A DNA stretch of 64,000 bases from Heterodera schachtii (Eukaryota > Nematoda > Chromadorea > Rhabditida > Heteroderidae). Positions 11,001-21,330 of this stretch are shown here, piece by piece; the stretch's first letter is position 1, and each line of letters opens with the position of its first letter. Position numbers and translations under genes: made by a program. The DNA lies in the NCBI GenBank assembly GCA_023374025.1, contig SIJG01000173.1, forward strand, positions 116,039 to 180,038. Reading direction: 5' to 3'. The notes beneath the pieces were generated by a model. The model saw only the letters and a program-made list of their open reading frames with translations, made no database searches and was not told the origin of the DNA.

Positions 11001-13861
11001 AAAATTAAATTAAAAAAAAAATTATACCCTCAGCGAAGAGTTAAATAATAAATAAATGCAAAAAAATTTATTTAAACAAAAGCTTTGCAAGGTTTTTGAG
11101 CAGATAAATCCCAATATAGGGGCTTAAATGGAGCTAAAAATAGTAAAAAAATATGGACAAAGTGACAAGATCACTTTGTGATTGAAAATGTTGCAAAAAG
11201 AATTTTAACGCAGTGACTTTTCAATAAAAGGAATGACCTTTTTTGACCAGCATCGATGTATATTAGCATTAATTTTTTTTGGAAAATCGTTGTTGTGTTT
11301 CGGCCTTATTAGTTATATTTTTTCTATAAAAAACATAAATTGATAATTGAAAAATAATAATTAATATTTTTACTGAATTGCTAAAAATTGACAGATGTCC
11401 GCCAACGTGTGCATTTTACATACTCCTCCTTTATTAATTGTCGGATATGGATGTATTGTTTTTTAATTATAATTTTATAAGTTAATGGCGAATTTATTAG
11501 GGACTTCAAGTTTCATTTATTAATTAATTAAAAATTTATTAAAAAAACATACAAAAAAATAAATAATCTCCATTCCTTTCATTATTGTTTTTCGATTCTA
11601 TTAATAATATGCAAAGTAATCATTTAAATTCTTTATCAAATGGATTTCTTCGTATGAATTAAATATTTTTTCATTATTATTTATTATTATTAGTAAATTT
11701 TAATCAGAACTTAAATTTTTTTTAAATATTAGGATTTAGTTTTGAATTTCGATTGTTCTGGCGCTTTTACAGAAGTACTATAAATTTTTTCAATTAAAAT
11801 AATATTATCAATGCATATGAATTTTATATTGAATAAAATAAAATAATATATATAAAAAATGACCTAAATACTTTTTCATATAACATAGAAAAATGAATAG
11901 GTCACCATGAAGGAGTGATCTGATTAACATTGTGTAATTGAATTTTTGATAAGCTTCAAAATTTAAATAAAATAAATTTTATTAAATAATAAAATGCATG
12001 ATTGGACACAAACATTCAGCAACCATTTAAATGAAAAGAATATCATATTTAAAATCTTATATAAAATTATAAATAAAGTATTAAATGAATTTAAAAAAAA
12101 ATTTCTAACAGTAATATTGAAATAAAATTTGGACAAAAAGAAGATGGAGTATTTTAAGAAGGCCTTCAATAAAATCAAATTGAATTTAATTGAGCGTTAA
12201 ACGAGAAAATATTAATTTCATACCTTGAATATATCTCAAAATTCATTAAAATAAACTCAAATTAAACATTAAAATTTGTTTTTAATTTTTTACCTTATTT
12301 GATCACTTTAACTTTTTTTAGTACTTTGCCTAAAATCGAATAAAAAATAATACTCTTCTGTTGTATAAACTAAATAAAACATAGAACCTATGACGAAGTT
12401 AAGAAGTACTTCTTTCAAATGCAAGATTTTTATTCAATTCAAAATATAAATGCATTTAATATTAAATTAAAAACAATATTAAAAAAAATTAATTTTTTAT
12501 TATTTTAAAAAGAAATCGTTAAACAAATGAAAATTTTAATTTATGATGGATTTATTTTATATATTTTTTTGATTTTATACAAAGAATTTTATTTTAATTA
12601 ATTAACAAAAACCTAAAAAATTTTGGTTCATAAACAAGTGATTCAAAAAATTTTAATCATCCATTTTAAATTATAAAATAATTAAAATTTGCTTAACATA
12701 AATATTGTAGAAAAGATTAAAACTGTAAGTTTTTAGATTTAGAACTTTTATCTTTTTGGTAACTTTATGAAAATTTTGTTCTATGTTTTCGCTATGCTAA
12801 AATAATTTTTAATTTATTAATATTTATAAGTAAGGTGATATTTTAGTGGCAAAAATATTCTCAAAAATTATGAATTAGAATGTGATGATATATCTGTTTT
12901 TGTTTATTAATTTTTTATTAATGGCTCCTTTTTTCTTTTAATAAATAAATTGTATTTAATTGTAATTTGAAATTAATTTAAAAAATTAGTTCTTTTTTTT
13001 CAGTGCTTATTATTGTTTCATTTTATTGTGTATTTATGGTTGTATGATTATTTTCATGTCGAAGCCCAAGTTTAATCGTTTGTCGTCATGCACTGTTTTT
13101 ATATTAATAAATGCATATTTTTTATTTCTCTGATTCGAATAATTAATTAAAAATTAAATAAATTTGCCCTTGTTTAATTTTAGAAAATTAAAAAAAAAAA
13201 TTTTTTTAATTTTCAAATTTGAAAATTCATATTTGAAGTTTTATGTTTTATTAATAATTTCATTTATTTATTAATAAAAATTAATTATTTTTTGACTGAT
13301 AAATTAAAGTTTTTACTTATAATAGTGATAATATTTAGATTTATTCAACTATCGAAAAAAATTCTTAGAATTATTTTAAATTGTATTAGAATTTTCATTA
13401 TTTTAAAAAAAGGTTGGTAAAAAATTATTAATTTTATTTTTTATATTATTCTTCTTTTTGATTACTTATAATTAAATTTTTATATTCGTACTTTTTATAT
13501 CTCGTTGTTTTATTCTATCAGTATTTAGTCATTAATTCATAATTAATTTTTTTTTTTTTTGCTATTTCATTTTTCTCTGCACATTTTTTTAAATGTTTTT
13601 AAAATTGTTTTTTATCATTCTAAAAGCTTCGTGAATACTTCATCAAAAAGTAAATTCAACAATTATGATGATAGCAAATTAAATTATAAATTTTTTGTAC
13701 ATAAATTAAAACCATTCTTTTTAAAATCTTTTTTATTTTCAATTCATATTAATTTCTGCTTTTTATATTTTAAATTAATTACTTATAATTACTGTTTTAA
13801 TTTCACTAAAATAATTTAAATTTTTTTTAAGGAATGGAATTATATTTATTTAAATTTTAAA
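8096..13861. other. AT-rich gene-free stretch
   Basis: No supportable gene. Short hydrophobic frames are products of T-runs. The only discrete structure is a small hairpin at 11,157-11,182 (ACAAAGTGA / TCACTTTGT). The A/T bias of the plus strand switches to T-rich near 9.59 kb, back to mixed or A-rich near 10.48 kb, and to T-rich again near 12.72 kb. Confidence 0.65.
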
Positions 13862-14060
13862 TATTTTTGTAAATAGTTTGGTATTTTTGAATTTTTCATC
13901 TAAAATTCAGAAATTTTCTTTACAAAATACAAAAAAAATTTTTTGACGCGATCGCAATTTTAGCGATTTGTCCAAAATTCCTCAAACATAAAAATCAGTT
14001 TAAAAATTTTTCCAATAAATTTGTTTTTTGAAAAATTTTACTTACTTCTAATTTGGAAAT
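13862..14060. repeat. Dispersed AT-rich repeat with TTGACGCGA core
   Basis: A decayed copy of the sequence at 6,745-6,950, containing the shared TTGACGCGA core. It is followed within 400 bp by an AGGCAC-family copy, so the two blocks may be parts of one longer element. Confidence 0.45.
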
Positions 14061-14399
14061 AGGCACTCAAAAATCTCAAAAAATATAATTTTTTGCAATT
14101 GATAATTTTCTTACATCACAAATTTTTTTTTTTTTTAAATTGGTCAGTATTTAGGGTTTTTATCAATATATTCGTCAATATTTTGGTATTTTTTGCCAAA
14201 TATTTTGCCAACTATTACAAAAATCAAATAATTAGGAATTTGAAAAATTTAAAATTAATGAAGAACAATACCATATCAATCTTAAACAATTTCCCCGAAT
14301 TCAATACGCTTTATAATTATATTATTTGATTTTAAATTTAGCGAATCTTTTTCTTTATTTTTTGATTCTCAAAATACTTTCGATTTAATTGTCTGTTCT

Positions 14400-14790
14400 C
14401 GTAATTATAAAAAGCACTAAGACAGCACCAAAAATTGAAAAAAGGCATGAAAAGACACAAAAATCCCGAAAAGGCATAAAAAAAGCATTTAAAATTTTTT
14501 ATTAAGGATTTTTTAGAAGCAAAACACGTAAAAGTTAAACTTAATTTTGCTGATTTAATATTATTCAATATTTTATAATGTTTTTCAATAAGAAAATTTT
14601 TAAACCTAAAAATTTTTATCAAAAAAAAATATTGAATTTTGGAGAACAATTTTTGAGAAAATTTACAATTCTTAAAGGTATATTTTCTAAAAATTTTTTG
14701 ATCATTTCTTAGGCGTGTATTTTCCCGATTTTATTGAATTTTTAATGGAATTTTTTGGAAAAAACGCCAAAAAGGCACCAAATCGCTATT
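14400..14790. repeat. AGGCAC-family repeat copy
   Basis: Words such as AAAAAGGCATGAAAAG, GAAAAGGCATAAAAAAAGC and TTTTATTAAGGATTTTTTAG appear in the same order as at 7,722-8,095. The tail holds a CATTTCTTAGG block and ends with AAAAAGGCACC. It is a more decayed copy, with no terminus recognised. Confidence 0.5.
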
Positions 14791-14899
14791 ACTAATGTTT
14801 CGGGTTTTTTTTTCTGAAATTTTGTACATGAAAATAATTATTTTCGTGTTAAGGTTCACATTTGTCGTTCGTTTTTTAAGAAACCAAATTCTTTTTTTT

Positions 14900-15680
14900 A
14901 GTCTTAATTACATTTGAATGTGCATTTGAATATATAAAATTTTTATTTTTTATAACCTTCTGATTTATTTAGTTAGTAATTTAAATGTAAGTAATGGTAT
15001 ATAAAAATATAATTTTTAAGCGGTCGCATCCTCGAGTTGCTCGGCAGTTAGCTCCAGGCGAACATCGAGTGTTTGCCACTTTAAAATGAATATTATTTAT
15101 TCTCATAGTTAACAATTTATTTTGCAATTCTTTTCTTCATTGTTATTTTAATTAATGTTTTTATAAACATTCCATATTTTGTAATTTAATTTTAAATTTA
15201 TTTTATTTTTGTTTTTTATTTTTTCTTTCAATTTTAAATTTTATTCATATTTTTAAGTAGTATAAAGGAAAAAATTTTTTTATTTGATTTAAAATTTAAA
15301 TTAATCTTGTTTTCCGAGCATCAAAAGATTTTTAAGCCTAGCCATTTGCTCATTTATTAAAATTAACGTTCAGTTATTTTTTATTTATTTGTTTATTCAT
15401 TTATTTTTTCAACATTTTACCTAAGAGGTTATTAATTTAAGTTAATCACTCTATCTTAGTCTTAATTGTTTACATAACTTCGATTAATATTAAATGTTCA
15501 TTCCAATATTTAAAATTTTGTACTGCTTTTTACATTTCTCTGATTGCTATAGTTAGGAATTTAATGTAATTTTAGGTATATAATGTATAATTTTAAAGAT
15601 TTTTCTTTTAATAAGCGTAACGTCCTCCTAGATCCAAAGAGTACATCTTCGAATGCATATTCTGTGATAAGGCACTCTTA
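14900..15680. repeat. Possible diverged tandem duplication, about 575-bp spacing
   Basis: Two blocks resemble each other at an offset of roughly 565-580 bp. 14,905-15,030 and 15,470-15,620 both run from GTCTTAATT through TAGTTAG..AATTTAA and GGTATATAA to a GC-richer end (cggtcgcatcc / cgtaacgtcctcc). A third similar end (ataagcg-tggtatcttcc) is at 63,785. The match is loose and may be a dispersed repeat in AT-rich sequence. Confidence 0.3.
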
Positions 15681-18235
15681 ACTTCTCTTATAATTTCTTC
15701 ATTTATGAAAATATTTGAATAATCAAGAATAACTGTGAAAATGTTTAAATTCTTTATCTGCAGTTTAATCATTTTCTTTTGTTTTATAGATAGATATTGC
15801 TAAGAGTTTAAAATTTTTAAAACACTTTTGTAAATTTTGTTACTTTTCAATTGATTCACTTTTATGTTTTTATTATTAATTAAACAAAAACTGTCGCTTT
15901 TCTATTTATTTATTTCATAATGTTTTTAATCATCATGCAAAGGTACGAAATTTATCTTGCATTTTTTTATCCTGTGCAATTACATTGATTTACAAATTTT
16001 ATTTTATCTCGAGATTCAAGATTAGCGTCCGGTCCTTCCCATCAAAGGTTTAAAGTACTAGTAGTAAATGATAAAAAGATAAAGCAATACTTAACTTAAT
16101 ATTTAAGAATTGTTGTGATTATAAATATTAAATGTGATGGAGCATTTTCGTGATGTGTCGTTTCGTAAAATTCCAATTTTGTAGATTGTTCGAGAAAACT
16201 GGTCATAACTTTTCTCAAACACAACCAAAAAAATCTCGGTCGATAGCTCTTGGATTGATTACTCTTTTATTATCATGTAAATGTTTACTAACCATTTTAG
16301 CTCAAGTACCTTTATACCTATTTCCCAATTTTTTAATAAAGTTTGAAAAACATTCCCGCAATAACTATCGATAAGCACAAGCACTATATTGCCTTAAAAA
16401 TATAAGCCAAAATCGAAAACAACTTTGTTAAGTTTTTGTAGATTCCCAAAAGATTATTGAATTGGATAAAGAAAGTTTTTTTTTTGGAAATTTTTGTATT
16501 TTTCATCTATTTGAGAATTTTAATGGTCTTATATTTAGTTCTTTTACTAAACCTGAGATATATTTTTATTGTATTCGGTTTACCAAATTGCTTTTTCTTA
16601 TATAAAAAATTTAAACTTATAATATTAATGAACTTACATCATTTATGATAGACATATTAACAATTTATAATAAATTTTCGCGTTTATGGTATTATTCATC
16701 CACTCTCTATTCATCACATAGTTTATTTTATTTTTTATTATTTTTTATTTTGAAAATTTTATATTTGTAAATTTATTAAATTTTTCAAATGCTATGTTGA
16801 AATTTTTATATTAATTATTTTAAATTATTTTTAACATGAAAGACAATTACTTTTCTTAATGCACATTATTACGAATTAATAAAAATAATACCTAAAACAT
16901 CAATGGAGAACAATAATTACAGAAGAAAAATATGAAAAAGTATTAATAAATATTTGTTTGACATGCATTTCAAGAGAATTTTTGAAAAATATGCAAACAA
17001 ATCTTGTTTATAAAACAACATTTATACAAACAAAAAGTTGAATAAATATTGCTCATTGGGTTTTAACTGGAAAATTTTTTGGAATTATTTATATACAAAA
17101 CTATGTCATCATTGAATCCCCCAAAACAAATTTATTTTTTTAATAATTAATTGTTTCATCTTTTGCTTATCAATGCATTTTTTATAAGATTGTTTTTACA
17201 CTTATTCCAGATAATTAAACATTTTATAATTAAAAAATTCTAGGTTAAATAAATTAGAGTTTTCTTTTTTATTTCCTTTTATAAGAAACAAATTTCCCCA
17301 ACATAAATGCTGTTTCTTGCTTGTAAATTTTTCAACGAATTTTGTTGTTTTATTGCTTTTATTTGTCATGATAAAAAATAAATTTAGACCTAATATTTTT
17401 ATTCGACAAGATTTTTACTAAAATCAATTTTAATAAATTGTAAGTTTTATTTCTTTTCATTTGGATTCATATTAATTTTCAATGGAGATGATTTTATAAT
17501 ATTCATATGTCCTAATGACTTTGGTTATTTATATTAATTAGTTTTATGTTTCTATATATCTAAATGGACGAACTGAAGGGAGCCAAATTAAATTGTCGAA
17601 TCTTAAAGTTTTATATGAAATAATGTTTTTTCCGGTTTTTACCGATTTTGATTATTTACTTGTGCAACCTAATTAAATTTAATTATTTTCTTCAATTTTT
17701 TTTCATAATATTGCCGTAAATGATATTGTGATTTTATTATGTATTTTAATATCTTGAAAATCATTTTATTATTTTTTTGTGTTAAATTTTTTAAATAATC
17801 TTAATTTTTATTAATTAGTATATTTATGATATTTGTAACAAAATTTTATGAATAAATTATAGATTAAAATTTATTAAATAAAATTTTTTTTATCATTTAT
17901 TTTTGCAAAATACATTATTCAAGCTACGAAAGAAAACAAAAACATTATTATTGCTTAGCAAATATTATTAGTTATTTGATTTAATGGGCTTATTATGCTT
18001 TGGCTTTTAACCCACCAAATATAAACCTAATTTAAAATCAAATTTTATAAATTTAATTGTTTAATATCTTAATATTTAATTTTTCAATTAAATCAATCAT
18101 TTGCTTTCTTCTAATATTTTAACCAATATTAAATTGAATAAATTTCTTAGTATTTTTTCAAATCTCAAGTAACTTGCTCTTAAACTATTTCTTTAATCAA
18201 TAAGCATACTCTTTTATTTTTCTGTTTTTATTATA
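15681..18235. other. AT-rich gene-free stretch
   Basis: Nothing supportable is seen. Frames at 16,150-16,374 and 16,457-16,648 lack recognisable domains, and their composition follows the background. The stretch runs up to the 3' end of the gene island. Confidence 0.6.
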
Positions 18236-18251
18236 TTAATACAATTTATTT

Positions 18252-18673
18252 CTACAGCTTACCCAACGGATAGTACTTGCAATGACCCTTGCTGTGGTAC
18301 TCAAGCAATGACCCTTGCTGTGGTACTCAACAATGCACTTCAGCTGGGGGTACAGCAGGCGGATCCGGTGCTTTATGTAGAAGTACTGGTGAAGATTGAC
18401 CTCTGAACTTTCCAAAGTGAGGGAATGCTTGCAGAAAGGACACTTGCCAAGGAATCCCTCGAAGGCGTAGGTCTCCGATGCTGACTTTAGCGAGAAGTTG
18501 CCAAACTCGACCTCCTTTGTAGTGCCGCCATTGTTCGAGTAGGTTGTCTTGAGCTTCTTTCCTCGCAGGTATGCACTCGCCTTGTTCACAGCTTCCGGGT
18601 TATTCAGGTACTCTGCCAAATTCTCAGCTTTACTGTTCAGCAGCTTGGATAAGGCTGTTGTCAATGGGGGCAT
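18252..18673 (-). pseudogene. Argonaute PAZ-domain fragment, disrupted
   Basis: A fragment of an Argonaute, the small-RNA effector of RNA silencing. The PAZ domain binds the guide 3' end. From 18673 the frame gives a helical linker, then RGKKLKTTYSNNGGTTKEVE, SLKSASETYAFEGFL and HQYFYIKHRIRLLYPQLKC. The aromatic pocket region and YPxLxC block are typical of PAZ. The style resembles nematode WAGO-type proteins. A 45-bp segment at 18403-18447 starts GCAAGT and ends TTCAG; removing it as a GC-AG intron joins FEGFL directly to EVNLHQYF, as the family expects. A 26-bp tandem duplication (18277-18328) then shifts the frame. With one copy the protein would end with a normal PAZ tail and stop at 18252. 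No PIWI domain follows. The start ATG follows CTGTCATTTAG, a good 3' splice site, so an upstream exon or a spliced leader is possible. Confidence 0.72.
18277..18328. repeat. 26-bp tandem duplication inside the PAZ fragment
   Basis: The 24-bp core at 18279-18302 is repeated exactly at 18305-18328 with two bases between. The 26-bp period is not a multiple of three, so it breaks the reading frame at the PAZ end. Exact identity points to a recent event. Confidence 0.92.
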
Positions 18674-18899
18674 CTAAATGACAGACAGGGAAGTGAATGA
18701 TAAGAGGCATGGCCTAGGAAAGCATACTGTGGATGGATTTCGAAATCCTTCCGTCTGGAGGTCCCTGCGTGCTCTCACTTGAGTGGGCGTGGCCTATTCC
18801 CACGTGACATCCCCTCTCCATCACGGCACCTACAGTATCCCCACACTTTTCCCTTCTCATTTTTATCTTAACACACAAAATATTACCCTATTACTCGAA
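18674..18899. promoter_or_regulatory. Divergent intergenic region with palindrome and E-box
   Basis: This 226-bp interval separates the minus-strand PAZ fragment from the plus-strand relic. It holds a perfect 14-bp palindrome GGATTTCGAAATCC at 18735-18748 and a CACGTG E-box at 18801-18806, and it is much more GC-rich than the surroundings. A shared bidirectional promoter is the simplest reading. No clear TATA box is seen. Confidence 0.4.
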
Positions 18900-19243
18900 A
18901 ATGGCTCGCCGTAAGCAGAATGAGCAGCTTTTGGACGAAATTCAGAGAACGAAAAAAGGCGGTGGAGGAGAGCAAGAGTTTTCAAGCTATAAGCAATCTG
19001 AGTGCCGACATATTCAACCAGGACTTGTACATGATCAGCAATGTCGAGATTGACATTGAGCTCGCACTGCAGTCGGACGACTTTATGATCCACCAGGACG
19101 CTGCGAATAAGGACAAGTACACGCTTGAGATTGCTGACTGCAGGCTGATCGTGAAGACTGTCGATCTGATGGACGGACTCAGCTTTCTCTTCTTCCTTGT
19201 GTATCTGTTCGGTGCGGTATTAATGAAATTAGTCTTCATCTGA
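18900..19243 (+). pseudogene. Relic resembling Polinton-associated F54H12.2-like protein
   Basis: From the ATG at 18900 the frame reads MARRKQNEQLLDEIQR, then reaches a run of six A at 18950-18955. Shifting one base there joins a second frame, open from 18920, that reads KKAVEESKSF, LSADIFNQDLYMISNVEIDI and CRLIVKTVDLMDGL. This F-N-Q..SNV-I-I-L..KY-L-I..C-L-VKTV pattern resembles a segment of the uncharacterised F54H12.2-like family found with Polinton/Maverick virion genes. The match is from memory of the family style, not a search. After MDGL the sequence becomes hydrophobic and unrelated, and the frame ends at 19243 within the 3' end of the convergent gene on the other strand. The full family proteins are several hundred residues, so this is a short fragment. 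Alternatives are a frameshifted host gene or an unrelated protein. Confidence 0.45.
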
Positions 19244-19682
19244 TGTGTCGTCATCATCAAAGGCATGTAAACAGAAAAAAGTAAAGGCCCAATTCCGAAG
19301 AAATTCGATATATCCATTTAGTCCATCATATTTTTCATAATATTCGTTGACTACTTTTGGCTCGTGCCGTCTTCTTGTCTTAAGAAACCCTTCATCTAAA
19401 ATTAGCAATAAAAAATGAAAGATATTTTTCATTAACTAACTTCAATACAGTCCTCAGCATCAAAAATGTAGAGCCGATTCAACGATGTCAATGTGCGAAT
19501 CATGATACATCCGCTTACACGATAGTCACGGTGGCTACTGTATGCTGGCGTTAGTGTTGTAAAACAAAAGCAACATACCCAAGGTTTGGTAGTGGCGTAA
19601 TACAGCCAAATTCACGAACAGCTTCCTCAAGCATTGGCACACATTCGATGAGTCGGAATTCGGTGTTGGATGTGACGGTCAT
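19229..19682 (-). CDS. Small spliced gene of unknown function, acidic C-terminus
   Basis: I do not recognise this gene, but the splicing is clean. Exon 1 (19682-19579) encodes MTVTSNTEFRLIECVPMLEE and ends PLPNL. A 41-bp intron (19538-19578) begins GTATGT, contains CTAAC and ends ATACAG. Exon 2 (19537-19441) encodes 33 codons including GSHRDYRVSGCIMIRTLTSL and YIFDAEDCIE. The second intron starts at GTTAGT (19440) and ends at TTTTAG (before 19395) or at a downstream AAG. Two donor/acceptor combinations keep the frame, so that junction is uncertain. Exon 3 encodes TRRRHEPKVVNEYYEKYDGL, an aromatic stretch, and the tail DDDDTSDED. The product is about 120 residues with no signal peptide. It starts 88 bp after the upstream gene on the same strand. 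The 3' end overlaps the plus-strand relic by 15 bp. Confidence 0.6.
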
Positions 19683-19770
19683 TTTTTCAATAATAAATCG
19701 TAAAATAAAATTAAACACAATAAAAAATCAATATGTGTACAGTAAACAGTACGCGAAATAATTCAGCATT

Positions 19771-20298
19771 TCAAAGCACTTTATGAATCAACACTGAAGA
19801 AACATATGACATTGTTACGGAGGAAGTTATAGAATTCATCAATTCCCTTTTTTTGTCGAAGTAAATAGTCTCAATGCTTAGCACATTTCCCAACTGCTTG
19901 ACAATTCCATTGAACTCAATTTGGTCTCCTTCTTCGGTGATGTAGATGAGACGCGGTTTTTCCTGGTGCTCGAAAACGTAACGCTTGCGCTCCTCCTCGT
20001 ATGGCACCGGGATTTTGCAGTCAAACATGACCGCAACCAAATCAAAGGCTGTGCAACATTCAGCGAGAGTGAACGGCTCCTCCTTTTTGTTCAGTTCTTC
20101 GTCCATTTTCTAAAATATTATTTCTATTTGATAATATTAATAAAGGTTAACCTCAACAGATAGTAGCTCGTTTGATGGTTCATCCAAAGACAGGCTCTCA
20201 ATCATTGTGTGTTCATCAATTGGCGTAGTCAAATTGTTGAAATTCATATTTGGTTTGGCTAAACAGCATTGTAAAAGACAGAAATCGAAAATATTCAT
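19771..20298 (-). CDS. Small spliced gene of unknown function
   Basis: Not recognised. Exon 1 (20298-20152) starts at ATG 20298 and reads MNIFDFCLLQCCLAKPNMNF. A second in-frame ATG at 20247 (MNFNNLTTPIDE) would avoid the Cys-rich hydrophobic start. Exon 1 ends LLSVE. A 42-bp intron (20110-20151) begins GTTAAC and ends TATTTTAG. Exon 2 (20109-19771) reads KMDEELNKKEEPFTLAECC, then CKIPVPYEEERKRYVFEHQ, RLIYITEEGDQIEFNG and NVLSIETIYFDKK, ending in SSVLIHKVL. The protein is about 161 residues, acidic at first and then probably beta-rich. The base composition is far less AT-rich than the flanks, with codon-like structure, which supports a real gene. The next gene on the strand follows after 88 bp, so the two could form an operon-like pair. 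No promoter is identified upstream. Confidence 0.6.
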
Positions 20299-20439
20299 GC
20301 TAATAAATGATGGAAGAAGATAAGAAGATTTTGAAAAAAGGGTAGGAGTAAGGATAGAAACAAAAACGACGCCACTTTTCCCGCCAATTTAATTTTGAAT
20401 TTAATGCCAAAATGTTTTCGTTTCAATAAATTTAAGTGT
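20299..20439. other. Spacer between gene pair and tRNA-like array
   Basis: A 141-bp spacer upstream of the minus-strand gene pair. It is purine-rich on the plus strand and includes a GGCGGGAAAAGTGGCG-like patch when read on the minus strand. This may be part of the promoter. Confidence 0.3.
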
Positions 20440-21055
20440 ATTACGTCATCTTTGCGGCATATAGTGGACATTTATCCTTTTTCTGGCAAGTGGTTTCGTG
20501 GCCGAGTGGTTGTGTGTTGGTGGCAGACCAAAAGTTCGAGTCCGGTTGACTGCGGCTAATTTATTGCGAATTTTCACCGGACTACAGTACCCCTCGCAGT
20601 GATGACGTCATCAGCTTTTCCTTTTTCTGACAAGTGGTCTCGTGGCCGAGTGGTAGTGTGTTGGGTTGGTGGCAGGACCAAAAGTTCGAGTCCGCTTGCC
20701 TGCGGCTAATTTTATTGGAATTTTTCACTGGACTACCGTAACCCTCGAAGTGATGACGTCATCATCTTTGCAGCATATAGTTGATAATTACCCTTTTTCT
20801 GCCAACTTGTCTCGTGGCAGAGTGGTAGTGTGTTGGGTTGGTGGCTGACCAAAAGTTCGAGTCCGCTTGCCTGCGACTAATTTATTGCGATTTTTCACCT
20901 GGCTACAGTACCCCTCGCAGTAATGACGTCATCATCTTTGCAGCATATAGTGGACAATTATTCTTTTTCTGGCAATAGGTCTCATGGCCGAGTGGTAGTG
21001 TGTTGGGTTGGTGGCAGACGAAAAGTTCGAGTCCACTAGAGTGCGGCCGAATTTT
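20440..21055 (+). repeat. Tandem array of four tRNA-like (SINE-like) units
   Basis: Four units each carry an RNA polymerase III A-box-like TGGCCGAGTGG (20499-20509, 20643-20653, 20985-20995; TGGCAGAGTGG at 20815-20825). Each is followed by a B-box-like AGTTCGAGTCC (20533, 20683, 20854, 21024). A-to-A spacing is 144, 172 and 170 bp. A short TTGGT/ACCAA stem lies where an anticodon arm would be, but the loop is not a normal anticodon loop and the A-to-B distance (34-40 bp) is short for a functional tRNA. Between units is a conserved tail with CTACAGTACCCCTCG, TGACGTCA, CAGCATATAGT and CCTTTTTCTGGCA. A tRNA-derived SINE or satellite is the best reading, close to Ser/Leu-type tRNAs in the A-box arm. 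Confidence 0.75.
20603..20610. promoter_or_regulatory. TGACGTCA palindrome repeated through the array
   Basis: The CREB/ATF-type palindrome TGACGTCA occurs at 20603-20610, 20754-20761, 20924-20931 and again at 21279-21286 beyond the array. It is embedded in the repeated tail, so the repetition follows from the array. The fourth site lies in different sequence. Confidence 0.5.
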
Positions 21056-21129
21056 TCGAATAAAAAATAAAAATTATTATTTAAAATAAAAATAATAAAA
21101 AATTATTTTCAGAAAAAAATTTTACAAAA

Positions 21130-21330
21130 AAGGTCGCGTACCCCTGCAATAGGTTTGGGTTCTGGGCCTCAGTTGGCCTACCGCTCAATTGGCCCTGGCA
21201 GGTTGCCAACAGCTGGCGCTCAGATGGCCTGCACCCTTGCAATAGGTTTGGGACCAAGCCAATACCTTTTGGCTTGGGTGACGTCATTACCGTAATCCGG
21301 ACAAATTGTGGTCCGTAACTACTGATGTTT
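21130..21330. repeat. GC-rich segment with direct repeat GCAATAGGTTTGGG
   Basis: A 200-bp GC-rich patch directly after the tRNA-like array. GCAATAGGTTTGGG occurs at 21146-21159 and 21239-21252, and between them several TTGGCC and CTGG words alternate. It ends with TGACGTCATTACCG. No coding or RNA-gene assignment can be made. It may be the 3' part of the same repeat. Confidence 0.5.

Noticed and set aside
20499..20543. Functional tRNA gene
   Set aside because: A and B boxes are present, but there is no pairing acceptor stem, the anticodon loop is abnormal and the box spacing is too short.
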